Part shown: positions 8,053 to 15,852 of the stretch, piece by piece
How the letters are laid out: each line of letters begins with the position of its first letter
Position numbering within the stretch: the stretch's first letter is position 1
Source: CAIYOL01 sp049508795
Lineage (GTDB): Bacteria; Planctomycetota; Phycisphaerae; Sedimentisphaerales; Anaerobacaceae
Length of the DNA: 64,000 nt
Reading direction: 5' to 3'
NCBI GenBank assembly: GCA_049508795.1
Contig: JBELAN010000011.1
Coordinates: 1 to 64,000 of the forward strand
The notes under the pieces: model-generated
What the model saw: only the letters and a program-made list of their open reading frames with translations
Told to the model about the DNA's origin: nothing
Database searches by the model: none
Position numbers and translations under genes: made by a program

Positions 8053-8913
8053 CTATACAACGCCCTGACGCTTTCGGTTATTGCTTTTCTTCGATAATCT
8101 CCAGAACCTCTCGACAATAGGGGTCATCTCGTCCATCGTGCTGATTAAGCGTTTTCTTAGCTGAGACTCGCTGATTTTTCTGGTCAGCAATCCATTCTGT
8201 GCAAGTGAGATGGTTCCGGTTTCCTCACTTACTACCAGGCAGATAGCATCCGAGCCGGTGGTTATGCCAATGGCGGCTCGGTGCCGGGAGCCGAGCTCGA
8301 CGCCATCTATGGTGCCGGCTTCAGCTAACGGCAACTGCACACCGGCAGCCACCGCCCTGTCGCCTCGAACTATAACGGCCATATCGTGGAGTGCTGTGCC
8401 GGGGTAAAAAATGGTCTTGAGCAGTTCAGCAGTAACCATAGCGTCGATTCTGACGCCGGTTTCTATAAATTCTCCCAGTGCCACCTTTTTCTCAATAACA
8501 ATAATGGCGCCGGTCTTGGCGGCGGCAAGCTCAGTTACAGCGGTAATTATCTCTTCTGCGGTTCTTGAGAGCAGATGGGATGAGCGTGTCAGGAAATCCG
8601 TGCGTCCTATTCGTATAAGAGCTCTTCTAATCTCCGGCTGAAAGGCAGTGACGGCGATAATCAAGACGGCAATCAAAAAGCCGTTGTAGAGATACTGCAG
8701 GCGTTCAAAAGCAAACCGGCCGACAACCAACTTTAAGATGAGAAAACCTGCGATGAGGATGAATATAACGCCGTGGAACAACCTTTCTCCACGAGTTCCT
8801 TCGAGAAAGTCGACGGCCCAGTAAACCACCAGGCCGATGAGGAACAGCTCAATGGCAACAACCCACCAATCATACCCGCCGACGCGCCTAAAATAGTCGA
8901 TGAGCGTTTCCAC
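8053..8913 (-). CDS. cdaA: membrane diadenylate cyclase CdaA (c-di-AMP synthase)
   Basis: 286 residues. Three hydrophobic helices lie near 17-34, 46-63 and 77-92, then an amphipathic linker and a DisA_N/DAC catalytic domain at about 115-250. The ATP-binding RHR motif is intact (GSRHRAAIG, Arg210-His211-Arg212), as is SEETG (229-233). The usual Asp-Gly-Ala metal motif reads Asp177-Met178-Ala179 (LHDMAVI), a change at a normally invariant glycine; I confirmed the codons as GAT ATG GCC. The start is GTG at 8913 with AAAGGG upstream. It sits between a small lipoprotein gene and cdaR in one operon. Whether the enzyme is active is uncertain because of the DMA motif. Confidence 0.88.
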   Translation of the reverse strand: METLIDYFRRVGGYDWWVVAIELFLIGLVVYWAVDFLEGTRGERLFHGVIFILIAGFLILKLVVGRFAFERLQYLYNGFLIAVLIIAVTAFQPEIRRALIRIGRTDFLTRSSHLLSRTAEEIITAVTELAAAKTGAIIVIEKKVALGEFIETGVRIDAMVTAELLKTIFYPGTALHDMAVIVRGDRAVAAGVQLPLAEAGTIDGVELGSRHRAAIGITTGSDAICLVVSEETGTISLAQNGLLTRKISESQLRKRLISTMDEMTPIVERFWRLSKKSNNRKRQGVV

Positions 8914-8969
8914 AAATCAAATCCCTTTGAAGGTTGCCAAACGCGTTAAAAGGCGTTTCCGTGCAACTG

Positions 8970-9242
8970 CTAATCGCCGATTCCCGGGGGTATCTTCTTG
9001 TCGGTGAGCTTGCTTGGTTTATCGAAGAGCAAAGCCCTGTCTACGTCGGACATCATATTCTGCTGGTTGATAGTAAGGTTGCGCAGATGCCTTCTATGGC
9101 CCTCAGCTGCAGTTTCGCCCGGCTGCTCACAGCCACCGAGCCAGAAAGTCGCAGTACACAAAAGAATCGCCAATAGCAAAAAAGATGTGCGTTTGGCGCC
9201 CCCGACGATACCCAAAATCGTCCAAACGAAAGCTTTCTTCAT
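8970..9242 (-). CDS. small lipoprotein of unknown function
   Basis: 90 residues. A Lys-containing n-region and a hydrophobic stretch precede a lipobox ending in LGGC (Cys38), so the mature part is only about 53 residues, polar, with HRRHLRNLTINQQNM and a KIPPG tail. A good AAGGA ribosome site lies 9 bases before the ATG. It is the first gene of the unit that continues into cdaA after 56 bases. I do not recognise the family. The n-region is unusually long for a lipoprotein, so a later start is possible. Confidence 0.65.
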   Translation of the reverse strand: MKKAFVWTILGIVGGAKRTSFLLLAILLCTATFWLGGCEQPGETAAEGHRRHLRNLTINQQNMMSDVDRALLFDKPSKLTDKKIPPGIGD

Positions 9243-9548
9243 TATCTTTTCCTTTTGAAATTCAATAACCCGGGCTTACTTTCCAGCCGAGGTTATTCTC
9301 TTAACATCACCCAACCGGCAAATGCCATTGCCTCCGAAGCTAAAACTATTATATCAGTCAGCAGAAGGGCTGTCAACGCAAAAAGCCGGCCGGCTATGGT
9401 AGCTTCGGAGCAGGCCGATGAAAAAGTCCTTTTGTGGTTGTAAAGCAGGTTTTTTCAGGACGTGATGCAACTCTTTCAAAGTGAAACTAACCAAGGATTA
9501 CTCGAATTACTGAAAACAAGCAGCAGCATATTGACGTGGGGGGTAAAA

Positions 9549-9596
9549 ATGGGTAAGCTCCGTCGGAAGCGGCAACTATTGAATAAATATGCCTGA
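9549..9596 (+). CDS. possible 15-residue basic leader peptide upstream of eno
   Basis: ATG at 9549, TGA at 9594-9596, product MGKLRRKRQLLNKYA, preceded by GGGGGGTAAAA at ribosome-site distance. It would end just before the predicted eno -10 element, so it is not in the same transcript if that promoter is correct. It could easily be chance; listed because of the strong ribosome-site-like sequence and skewed composition. Confidence 0.2.
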   Translation: MGKLRRKRQLLNKYA

Positions 9597-9606
9597 GGCG
9601 TATAAA
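9579..9606 (+). promoter_or_regulatory. possible eno promoter
   Basis: TTGAAT at 9579-9584, a 16-base spacer, then TATAAA at 9601-9606. The eno start codon follows 33 bases downstream. Confidence 0.5.
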
Positions 9607-9639
9607 TGAATTTCGAACGTAATAATGAAAGGACGCGAG

Positions 9640-10938
9640 ATGCTTACAACGATTATCGATGTAAGGGCAAGAGAAATACTCGACAGCCGAGGCAACCCGA
9701 CCGTCGAAGTTGATGTATCGTTAGATGACGGCTCTTTCGGACGGGCGGCGGTGCCATCGGGGGCGAGCACAGGCGCTTATGAAGCAGTCGAGCTTCGCGA
9801 CAGTAAAGCAAAAAGATATATGGGAAAAGGCGCCCTCGGCGCAATTAAAAACGTCAATGCCAAAATTGCACCGGAAGTTTGCGGAATGGACGCCCTGTCC
9901 CAGGAAGAAATAGACAAACTGATGATTAAGTTAGACGGCACGAAAAATAAAGGAAAGCTCGGCGCAAATGCCATACTCGGCGTTTCATTAGCAGTGGCGA
10001 AGGCAGCCGCCAATTCGGTCGGTCTGCCGCTTTATCGGTATTTAGGCGGGTGCAATGCCAATATCCTGCCGGTTCCGATGATGAATATTCTCAACGGCGG
10101 AAAGCACGCGGACAATAACGTCGATTTTCAGGAATTTATGGTTATGCCGACGGGAGCAGAGAATTTCCCCGAGGCGCTGCGGATGGGAGCCGAAGTATTC
10201 CATACACTTAAAAGCGTGCTTAAAAGCAAAGGTTATAATACTGCCGTAGGCGATGAAGGCGGGTTTGCCCCGTCGCTGAAAACAAACGAAGAGGCAATCG
10301 AGGTAATACTTGAAGCAATCAAAAAGGCGGGCTATAAAGCCGGCAAACAAATCGCAATCGCCCTTGACCCTGCTGCGACAGAGTTGTGGGACGAGGCGAC
10401 AAAGAAATACAAATTCTTCAAATCTGCACCAAAGAAAAAAATGTCCAGCGATGAACTAATTAATCACTGGGCGAAGTGGGTCAGTAAATATCCTATTATT
10501 TCAATCGAGGATGGGCTGGCTGAGGACGACTGGGCCGGGTGGACAAAATTAAACAAGAAAATGGGCGATAAAATTCAATTAGTCGGCGACGATTTGTTCG
10601 TAACCAATACCGAGCGTCTCGCCAAAGGGATAAAGTTGGGCAGCGCCAATTCGATACTGATAAAGCTCAACCAGATAGGGACACTGACGGAGACGTTCGA
10701 GGCAATCAATATGGCGCGCAGGGCCGGCTGGACGGCGGTCATAAGTCACCGCAGCGGCGAAACCGAAGATACCACAATTGCCGATTTGGCTGTTGCCACA
10801 GGTGTCGGGCAAATCAAGACCGGCTCAGCGTGCAGGACAGACAGAATCTGCAAATACAATCAACTGCTCAGGATTAGCGAAGACCTTGGTGAGGCCGCGC
10901 GATACGGCGGTTTCATGTTTAAGCGACCAAGGGCATAA
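9640..10938 (+). CDS. eno: enolase (phosphopyruvate hydratase)
   Basis: 432 residues, normal for the family, converting 2-phosphoglycerate to phosphoenolpyruvate in glycolysis and gluconeogenesis. Clear blocks are AREILDSRGNPTVEV, PSGASTGAYEA, GDEGGFAP, SIEDGLAEDDW (metal ligands), the catalytic-lysine region LIKLNQIGT, and SHRSGETED. The usual IKTGAPARSER reads IKTGSACRTDR here. I start at the ATG at 9640 because AAAGGA lies 6 bases upstream; an in-frame ATG at 9625 has none. An FtsB-like gene follows after 37 bases, repeating the eno-ftsB adjacency known from Escherichia coli. Confidence 0.97.
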   Translation: MLTTIIDVRAREILDSRGNPTVEVDVSLDDGSFGRAAVPSGASTGAYEAVELRDSKAKRYMGKGALGAIKNVNAKIAPEVCGMDALSQEEIDKLMIKLDGTKNKGKLGANAILGVSLAVAKAAANSVGLPLYRYLGGCNANILPVPMMNILNGGKHADNNVDFQEFMVMPTGAENFPEALRMGAEVFHTLKSVLKSKGYNTAVGDEGGFAPSLKTNEEAIEVILEAIKKAGYKAGKQIAIALDPAATELWDEATKKYKFFKSAPKKKMSSDELINHWAKWVSKYPIISIEDGLAEDDWAGWTKLNKKMGDKIQLVGDDLFVTNTERLAKGIKLGSANSILIKLNQIGTLTETFEAINMARRAGWTAVISHRSGETEDTTIADLAVATGVGQIKTGSACRTDRICKYNQLLRISEDLGEAARYGGFMFKRPRA

Positions 10939-10975
10939 GTGCACAAGTGTATATATCTGTTGTGCGGTTGGTGCT

Positions 10976-11461
10976 ATGCAAAGGCAAAATATCCTGCGAG
11001 TGTTTTTGTTTGTTGTTTTTTTCAGCATCGGCACAGCGGCGCTGGCTGGCTCCGTCCTCTATGACGATTTGCTTCGGTACTATCGAAACGAGCAGCTTTT
11101 AAGGTCAGCGGAAAAAACCTTAAAACAACTGGAATCCCTCAATGCCGACTACGATGCGCTGCTGAAGCAGTTAGAAGAAAACCCCGGCCTGCTCAAACGC
11201 ATTGCACCAGCCACCCTCGGCACGGAACCAAACGATGCGAATACGGTTTATCCTAAAGTAACAGCTGAGCAATTAGATGCCGCCCGCAAAGTTTTGGCAA
11301 AAGATTTGGAGCAGCAACAATCCAAGGCAGAAGTGCCCGACTGGATTACCCGATGCAGCGAGCCGTCCAGGCGAATAATTCTTTTTTTAGCGGGGGGTTT
11401 TTTAATTCTTATTTCGTTTATATGTTTCGGCACCGCTAAACAAGGGCCTTGCAAGCAATAA
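10976..11461 (+). CDS. FtsB/DivIC-like septum formation protein
   Basis: 161 residues: a short cytoplasmic N-terminus, a membrane helix at about 8-27, then a predicted coiled coil (residues 33-68, YYRNEQLLRSAEKTLKQLES onward) followed by NPGLLKRIAPATLG. That last block matches the FtsB/DivIC pattern of a D/N-P-x-x-L-x-R-I-A segment ending in L-G. FtsB bridges FtsL and FtsQ in the divisome. Location right after eno supports this. Unusual is a second C-terminal hydrophobic helix (about 138-157) with a short Cys-containing tail, which standard FtsB lacks. The assignment is inference from topology, motif and neighbour. Confidence 0.55.
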   Translation: MQRQNILRVFLFVVFFSIGTAALAGSVLYDDLLRYYRNEQLLRSAEKTLKQLESLNADYDALLKQLEENPGLLKRIAPATLGTEPNDANTVYPKVTAEQLDAARKVLAKDLEQQQSKAEVPDWITRCSEPSRRIILFLAGGFLILISFICFGTAKQGPCKQ

Positions 11462-11613
11462 CCGTTACTTCAGCTGGTAGCAGGGGGTGTAATGGTTTTA
11501 ATTGAAAATTTTTTGCGATTTTCCGGAATTTATCGAACCCTTTTACAGCAGCGGCGTAAATATAATTAAGATAAAAAAAGAAATCATTTTTTCTCCTCCT
11601 CTGAAATGTTTTG

Positions 11614-11656
11614 GCGGCGGCATCGAGGGAATCGGTGCCGCCGCTGACTTTTTGGT
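11614..11656 (+). terminator. hairpin of duplicated unit 1
   Basis: GCGGCGGCA (11614-11622) pairs perfectly with TGCCGCCGC (11636-11644) across a 13-base loop, then TGACTTTTTGG. It is a plausible intrinsic terminator for the eno transcript, with a short T run. Confidence 0.55.
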
Positions 11657-11749
11657 TATTTTCCGGAAATTTATGGAACCGTTCTGCAGCAACGGCGTAG
11701 ATAAAAATAGAAAGAATAGTGGGTTTTCTCCCCCCTTTGATGTAGGGAA

Positions 11750-11795
11750 GCGGCAGCGCCGGGGGACATTGGCGCTGCCGCTGATTTTTTTATAG
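11750..11795 (+). terminator. strong intrinsic terminator, unit 2, between eno operon and dnaA
   Basis: An 11-base perfect stem, GCGGCAGCGCC (11750-11760) with GGCGCTGCCGC (11771-11781), a 10-base loop, then TGATTTTTTT. It lies between two converging units and has T- and A-rich flanks, so it may end transcription from eno and also from dnaA. Confidence 0.8.
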
Positions 11796-11810
11796 TTTTT
11801 GAACAGCGGG

Positions 11811-13220
11811 TCAGCCGGAGATGCTCTCTTCAAGGCGGGCAAGGACGGTCCTGGCTTTTGAGACTTTGTTACCGGCGGAGCTATGCCAGTGCAATTCCGC
11901 ATTTCGCTGGATTTGCTCTTCGACGTTTTTGCAGGCCAAAAGCACGGTGGCGTGATTTTTATTACCCATACACCTGCCTATCTCCGAGGACGACATCCTG
12001 GTATGCTTTCTGGCTAAATACATACTGAAATGCCGAGCCAGTGATATGGTCCTGTCCTTTTTGGAGGAGTGTATGTTGGCCGGCGTAATTCCGAAATAGG
12101 TCGCGACGGCCGATTCGATATCCGATATGTGGACAATCGGATCGCATCTTTCGATGTGCTCAGCGAGGACCTCCTTGGCCATATACAGGTTGATTTTTTG
12201 ATTTTGCAGCTCCCCATACGCGATTAATTTCAGCAGAGCGCCTTCGAGCTCGCGCACGTTGGTCTTCAGATTTTCGGCGATATATTCTATTACGCCCTCA
12301 GGGACGTGCTTTCGCATAGCTTGTGCGTATTGTTTGCAGATTTGGCAACGTGTCTGGAAATCCGGTGTGTCAATCTTTACGACCATACCCGAGACGAAGC
12401 GGCTGACCAATTTTTCGGAGATTTGCCCTATCATTTTGGGATGTGCGTCAGAAGCGAGGACGACCTGTTTTCCGGCCAAATCGATTGTATTGAAGGTATG
12501 CAGGAATTCCTCCTGCGTTGAAGGCTTGCTGGCCAAGAAGTGAATATCGTCGATAGCCAACAAATCCGTTTGTCGCATCCGGCGTCTAAAAGCCTCCAGC
12601 TTTTTTGTCTTCAAGGCCAGCACAAACTGATTGGCAAAATCTTCCGCTGAGAGGTACAGCCAATTAGTTTGGGGGCGGTCTTTGCCCACCGCATTGCAAA
12701 TCCCTTGCAGCAGATGAGTTTTTCCGACCCCGTATCCTCCGTGAACAAACAGCGGATTGAAAGAACTTTGTTGCTCTCTGACGACCGCTTTTGCGGCGTT
12801 GTAGGCCAGCTCATTTGACGAGCCGACAACGAATGTATCCAGGGTTAGTTTCAGCCGGTTCGCCGAAGGCGGCTGTATTCTGGCCCTCCTGCCAGGCGTT
12901 CGATTCTGAGCATTCTCCACCAGCTGCGCCTGCGAATCGAGCTGCGTGCGCCTCTGGTGGCCGGAAAGCTCGGGGTCAACGGTAAAGGTAATCTCTCGCT
13001 CGGCACCGGTAACGGCCCGAACCGCCTGGCTGATTTCGTTTGAAAAATGATTTTCAATCCAGCTTGCTATGAAAAGGTTCGGGACACCTATTTTTAAGTA
13101 TCTGTCGGTAAGCGTCAGTTTCGTTGAATTCTTAAACCAGATGCGAAACTTTTGCGGTCCCACCTTCTCGGCGAGGGCTTCGTTGACAGCGCCGGTCTCA
13201 TCCGTGATTGTGCTTTGCAT
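11811..13220 (-). CDS. dnaA: replication initiator DnaA
   Basis: 469 residues from the ATG at 13220, which has CAGGAGAG upstream; an ATG 36 bases earlier lacks such a site. Domain I (about 1-70) precedes a linker, then the AAA+ domain with Walker A GGYGVGKT (about 161-168), Walker B LLAIDDIHFL and sensor motifs, then the DNA-binding domain IV. In domain IV the box-contacting signature normally read as GGRDHTTV is GNKNHATV, and the helix normally RPRQxAMYL is ARHFSMYL, so base contacts may differ from those in E. coli. The gene lies alone: dnaN and recF are not next to it, and rsmB lies upstream. Confidence 0.96.
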   Translation of the reverse strand: MQSTITDETGAVNEALAEKVGPQKFRIWFKNSTKLTLTDRYLKIGVPNLFIASWIENHFSNEISQAVRAVTGAEREITFTVDPELSGHQRRTQLDSQAQLVENAQNRTPGRRARIQPPSANRLKLTLDTFVVGSSNELAYNAAKAVVREQQSSFNPLFVHGGYGVGKTHLLQGICNAVGKDRPQTNWLYLSAEDFANQFVLALKTKKLEAFRRRMRQTDLLAIDDIHFLASKPSTQEEFLHTFNTIDLAGKQVVLASDAHPKMIGQISEKLVSRFVSGMVVKIDTPDFQTRCQICKQYAQAMRKHVPEGVIEYIAENLKTNVRELEGALLKLIAYGELQNQKINLYMAKEVLAEHIERCDPIVHISDIESAVATYFGITPANIHSSKKDRTISLARHFSMYLARKHTRMSSSEIGRCMGNKNHATVLLACKNVEEQIQRNAELHWHSSAGNKVSKARTVLARLEESISG

Positions 13221-13256
13221 AATACTCTCCTGCTCTTTAGCTGTAACCAAATCCAT

Positions 13257-13481
13257 TAGCAGCTATTATTGAGCGGCGAAAGAACAAATCAATCCCATTT
13301 TCAAGAATTTCTTTTCCACTTAATAGAGATTATTGTCAGGATTGATGTTGCGCACAAAAAAAATTTATTTTGAACAAGTTTTGCACATCGTAAGTTGATT
13401 TTGTGGAAAAGCTGTGGATTGTGTTTGGTCGTTGGTTGAGAGTTGTTAGCTGATTTGAAATCGACTTTATTGGTGCTTGTT
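13257..13481. other. possible replication origin upstream of dnaA
   Basis: A 225-base AT-rich gap between dnaA and rsmB, with three near matches to the DnaA box: TTTTCCACT at 13312-13320, TGTGGAAAA at 13402-13410 and TGTGGATTG at 13413-13421. The last two are 11 bases apart on the same strand. Runs of A and T lie between the boxes at 13355-13372. No exact TTATCCACA is present, and GC skew could not be computed here. Confidence 0.35.
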
Positions 13482-14897
13482 TTAATTTTTTACGAGAATG
13501 GCAACATATCCGCCGTCAAAATCGCAAGCTCCGACAGAAGGCAGCAATAAATTTTCCTTTTCAAGAGAAAATTCAGAATGCTGTTTTATAAAAGCGTTCA
13601 CAATATCGCTGTTTTCGCACCTTTGGATACTGCAGGTGCTGTAGCAGATTTTGCCTTTCGGCTTTATCACAGAAGCGGCGGATTTGAGAAGCTCGTTTTG
13701 TATTTTTGTCAGCTTTGCAATCGTCTGCGGCCTTATTCGTAATCGAACCTCAGGCCTTTTTGCCAATACGCCGGTATTCGAGCACGGCACATCCAGCAGA
13801 ACTGCATCGAATTGAGAATTTAGAATTGAGAATTTAGAATTTTCAAAAAGCTTCTCGTATTCAATGGCAGTTACACTTTTTATTCCAAGGCGGATGGTGT
13901 TTTCCTTCACTTTTTTCAATCGTTCGCCGTCGATGTCGGTTGCGATAATCTTTGCTTTATCGCCGGTAAGTTCAGCCAACTGCGTTGTCTTTGTGCCGGG
14001 GGCGGCGCAGAGGTCAAGGATTGTCCATTGGGGCTTCGGCTGAAGAAGCCGCAGCGGCCGGGCAGCAGCGATGTCCTGAATGCTAAATAAGCCCTCCGCA
14101 AAACCGGGCAGTTCCATTACCGCTTTTGGGCTTTTGACTCTTATCATTTCAAAATCAGGGACTACTTCAACGTCGATATTCGCTGTATGTAGCTTTTCAA
14201 CCAATTTTTGTGTTGTTGTTTTTAGTATGTTGGGTCTGATGTAAATGCTCGGCCTGCGATTGCTTGCAAAGCAGATCTGTCGAGTAAGCTCTGCACCATA
14301 TTCGTCAAGCCAACTACATATTAACCATTTTGGCAGCGAAAAAGCGGTGCTGAGGAAATCTGCCGGCGAATCTTTTGGGTTTGGCAAAATATCGGCGTCA
14401 AATTCACAGCCGGTCGTGGGTGTTTGCGGCAAGGTTCTTTGCGTGTTAGCTTCGGAAAGCGGGGTCTGGCGATTTTGTATATGCCTTGTGATTTGGCGCA
14501 GGATCGCGTTAACAAAAGCGGTTTGCTTCTTGCCTGTCGGGCTGCGGCGGGCTCCGCCCCGGCGAGCAACGGCTTTGGCATTTTCGACCGCTTCGTTAAC
14601 GATTGAATAGTCGGGCGTTTGAGGGTTGTAGATAAGCTCGTAAGCCCCGATGCGAATGATATCGAGCAATTTGGCTGGTATCCTTTTGAGGGGGCAATCA
14701 GCCAGTTTGGCTATCACCATATCGACGGCGGAGCGGTTTCTTATGCTGCCGAGGACAAGGTAAGTAGCCCGTTGCTTTTCAGTCGTTTGAGGCAGCAGTT
14801 TGTCTAAGATTTGGCCGGCATAGCCGCGTTTTGAGTCAACTTGGTTTAGAACAGCCACTGCGAGGGCACGGGCAGATTTCAGGTTCTCACCGGCCAT
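13482..14897 (-). CDS. rsmB: 16S rRNA m5C967 methyltransferase RsmB
   Basis: 471 residues. The N-terminal NusB-like RNA-binding domain (about 1-150) is followed by a Fmu/Sun methyltransferase domain with the SAM-binding LDLCAAPGTKTTQLAE, the LDVPCSNTG block carrying one catalytic cysteine, and CYSTCSI carrying the other. Start at ATG 14897, one base after the fmt stop codon, so the def-fmt-rsmB trio is translationally coupled. An internal low-complexity stretch near residues 165-195 (RQTPLSEANTQRTLPQTPTT) is lineage-specific. A repeat-like patch at 13806-13846 (TTGAGAATTTAGAA twice) sits inside the coding sequence. Confidence 0.95.
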   Translation of the reverse strand: MAGENLKSARALAVAVLNQVDSKRGYAGQILDKLLPQTTEKQRATYLVLGSIRNRSAVDMVIAKLADCPLKRIPAKLLDIIRIGAYELIYNPQTPDYSIVNEAVENAKAVARRGGARRSPTGKKQTAFVNAILRQITRHIQNRQTPLSEANTQRTLPQTPTTGCEFDADILPNPKDSPADFLSTAFSLPKWLICSWLDEYGAELTRQICFASNRRPSIYIRPNILKTTTQKLVEKLHTANIDVEVVPDFEMIRVKSPKAVMELPGFAEGLFSIQDIAAARPLRLLQPKPQWTILDLCAAPGTKTTQLAELTGDKAKIIATDIDGERLKKVKENTIRLGIKSVTAIEYEKLFENSKFSILNSQFDAVLLDVPCSNTGVLAKRPEVRLRIRPQTIAKLTKIQNELLKSAASVIKPKGKICYSTCSIQRCENSDIVNAFIKQHSEFSLEKENLLLPSVGACDFDGGYVAILVKN

Positions 14898-14898
14898 T

Positions 14899-15852
14899 TT
14901 ATTTCTCGATTTCCATAAACATATCACCGCGTTGAGTTTGTCGGCCGTTGACAAAATCTTTGAAATCCATAAGACTGGAGCCGTCCGGCTTGATTTTTGT
15001 AATCTTCAAGGCGTCTTCGCCGCAGATGACGTTCAGGTTTTCATCTAACGTTCCCGGCTGTAGGTGAGCGGGGTTTGAGGTCTGGACTACCCGGGCCATT
15101 GCTACGGTTACCCGCAGAGGCTTTGCAGTTTTTGGGGAGACATAAGTAGCCGAGGCGCCGGGCCAGGGCCAAAGGCCGCGGATTTTTCTTTGAAGAAGCT
15201 CCGCCAACTCAGCAAAATCCAAAAAACCGTCTGATTTTTTTAATTTTGGCGCCAGCGTTGCTTTTGAGTGGTCCTGCTTTGTGTAAATTGCGGAACCATT
15301 TGCTATTTTATCGAGCGTTTCCAGTAATAATGGCGCAGCCAATTTTGCCAGCCGGTCGTGAAGCTCGCCTGCTGTTTCATCAGGCTTTATCTCTGTTGCA
15401 AACTTGCCCAAGATGTCTCCGGCGTCCATTTTTTCGGCCAGCGTGATTATACTGATGCCTGTTTGTGTTTCGCCGTTGATTATCGCCCAGTTTATCGGCG
15501 CAGCGCCGCGGTATTTCGGCAGCAGAGAGGCGTGAACATTTATAGCACCTTTGGGCGGCAGTTTTATCAATTCATTGCTGATTTTCTGGCCGAACGCAAT
15601 TACCACAATCAAATCCGGCTTATAATTCGCAATCTGCTTAATAACCTGTGGCGTGTTTACATCTTCTGCCTCAATAAATGGAATATCGTGACTCTTTGCC
15701 CAGCCGGCTACCGGCGTGGGTGTTGGCTTTCTACCTCTACCGGCCTGGCGAGGCGGCTGCGTAACAATGAAATCCAAACTGTGGCTTGATTGCGACAGAG
15801 CATTCAGACATTCAAGGCCGAATTCTCCGCCGCCGAGATATGCTATCCTCAT
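14899..15852 (-). CDS. fmt: methionyl-tRNA formyltransferase
   Basis: 317 residues. It formylates initiator Met-tRNA with 10-formyl-tetrahydrofolate. The formyltransferase core has MRIAYLGGGEFGLECL at the start, the folate-site NVHASLLPKYRGAAPINWAI with the catalytic Asn and His, and ITLAEKMDAGDIL. The C-terminal OB-like domain includes GLWPWPGA. It overlaps def by four bases (ATGA) and abuts rsmB, the usual def-fmt-rsmB order. Confidence 0.96.
   Translation of the reverse strand: MRIAYLGGGEFGLECLNALSQSSHSLDFIVTQPPRQAGRGRKPTPTPVAGWAKSHDIPFIEAEDVNTPQVIKQIANYKPDLIVVIAFGQKISNELIKLPPKGAINVHASLLPKYRGAAPINWAIINGETQTGISIITLAEKMDAGDILGKFATEIKPDETAGELHDRLAKLAAPLLLETLDKIANGSAIYTKQDHSKATLAPKLKKSDGFLDFAELAELLQRKIRGLWPWPGASATYVSPKTAKPLRVTVAMARVVQTSNPAHLQPGTLDENLNVICGEDALKITKIKPDGSSLMDFKDFVNGRQTQRGDMFMEIEK

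Larger units (their letters stand above)
9243..9639. other. divergent intergenic region upstream of the lipoprotein/cdaA unit and eno
   Basis: About 400 bases between divergent transcription units. It holds the eno promoter (9579-9606), a GC-rich palindrome AGCCGGCCGGCT near 9390, and a tiny open frame at 9549-9596 encoding the basic peptide MGKLRRKRQLLNKYA behind a GGGGGGT. I see no other gene. Confidence 0.5.
11517..11795 (+). repeat. tandem duplication of a 140-bp unit with hairpin ends
   Basis: TTCCGGAA occurs at 11521-11528 and 11661-11668, exactly 140 bases apart. Each copy continues with a similar stretch (TTTAT.GAACC.TT..ACAGCAGCGGCGTA against TTTATGGAACCGTTCTGCAGCAACGGCGTA), then an A-rich part, a CTCC-rich part and a GC-rich hairpin. 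The hairpin stems differ in sequence but keep position, which suggests the fold matters more than the bases. Confidence 0.75.
11462..11810. other. intergenic region with duplicated 140-bp unit
   Basis: No credible gene. Two tandem copies of a 140-base unit occupy most of the space between the FtsB-like gene and the 3' end of dnaA. Each copy starts with TTCCGGAA and ends with a GC-rich stem-loop followed by TGA and a T run. Confidence 0.7.

Noticed and set aside
11502..11795. 97-codon open frame over the duplicated 140-bp unit
   Set aside because: The peptide repeats only because the DNA repeats, and the frame covers two strong hairpins, so a non-coding unit explains it better.
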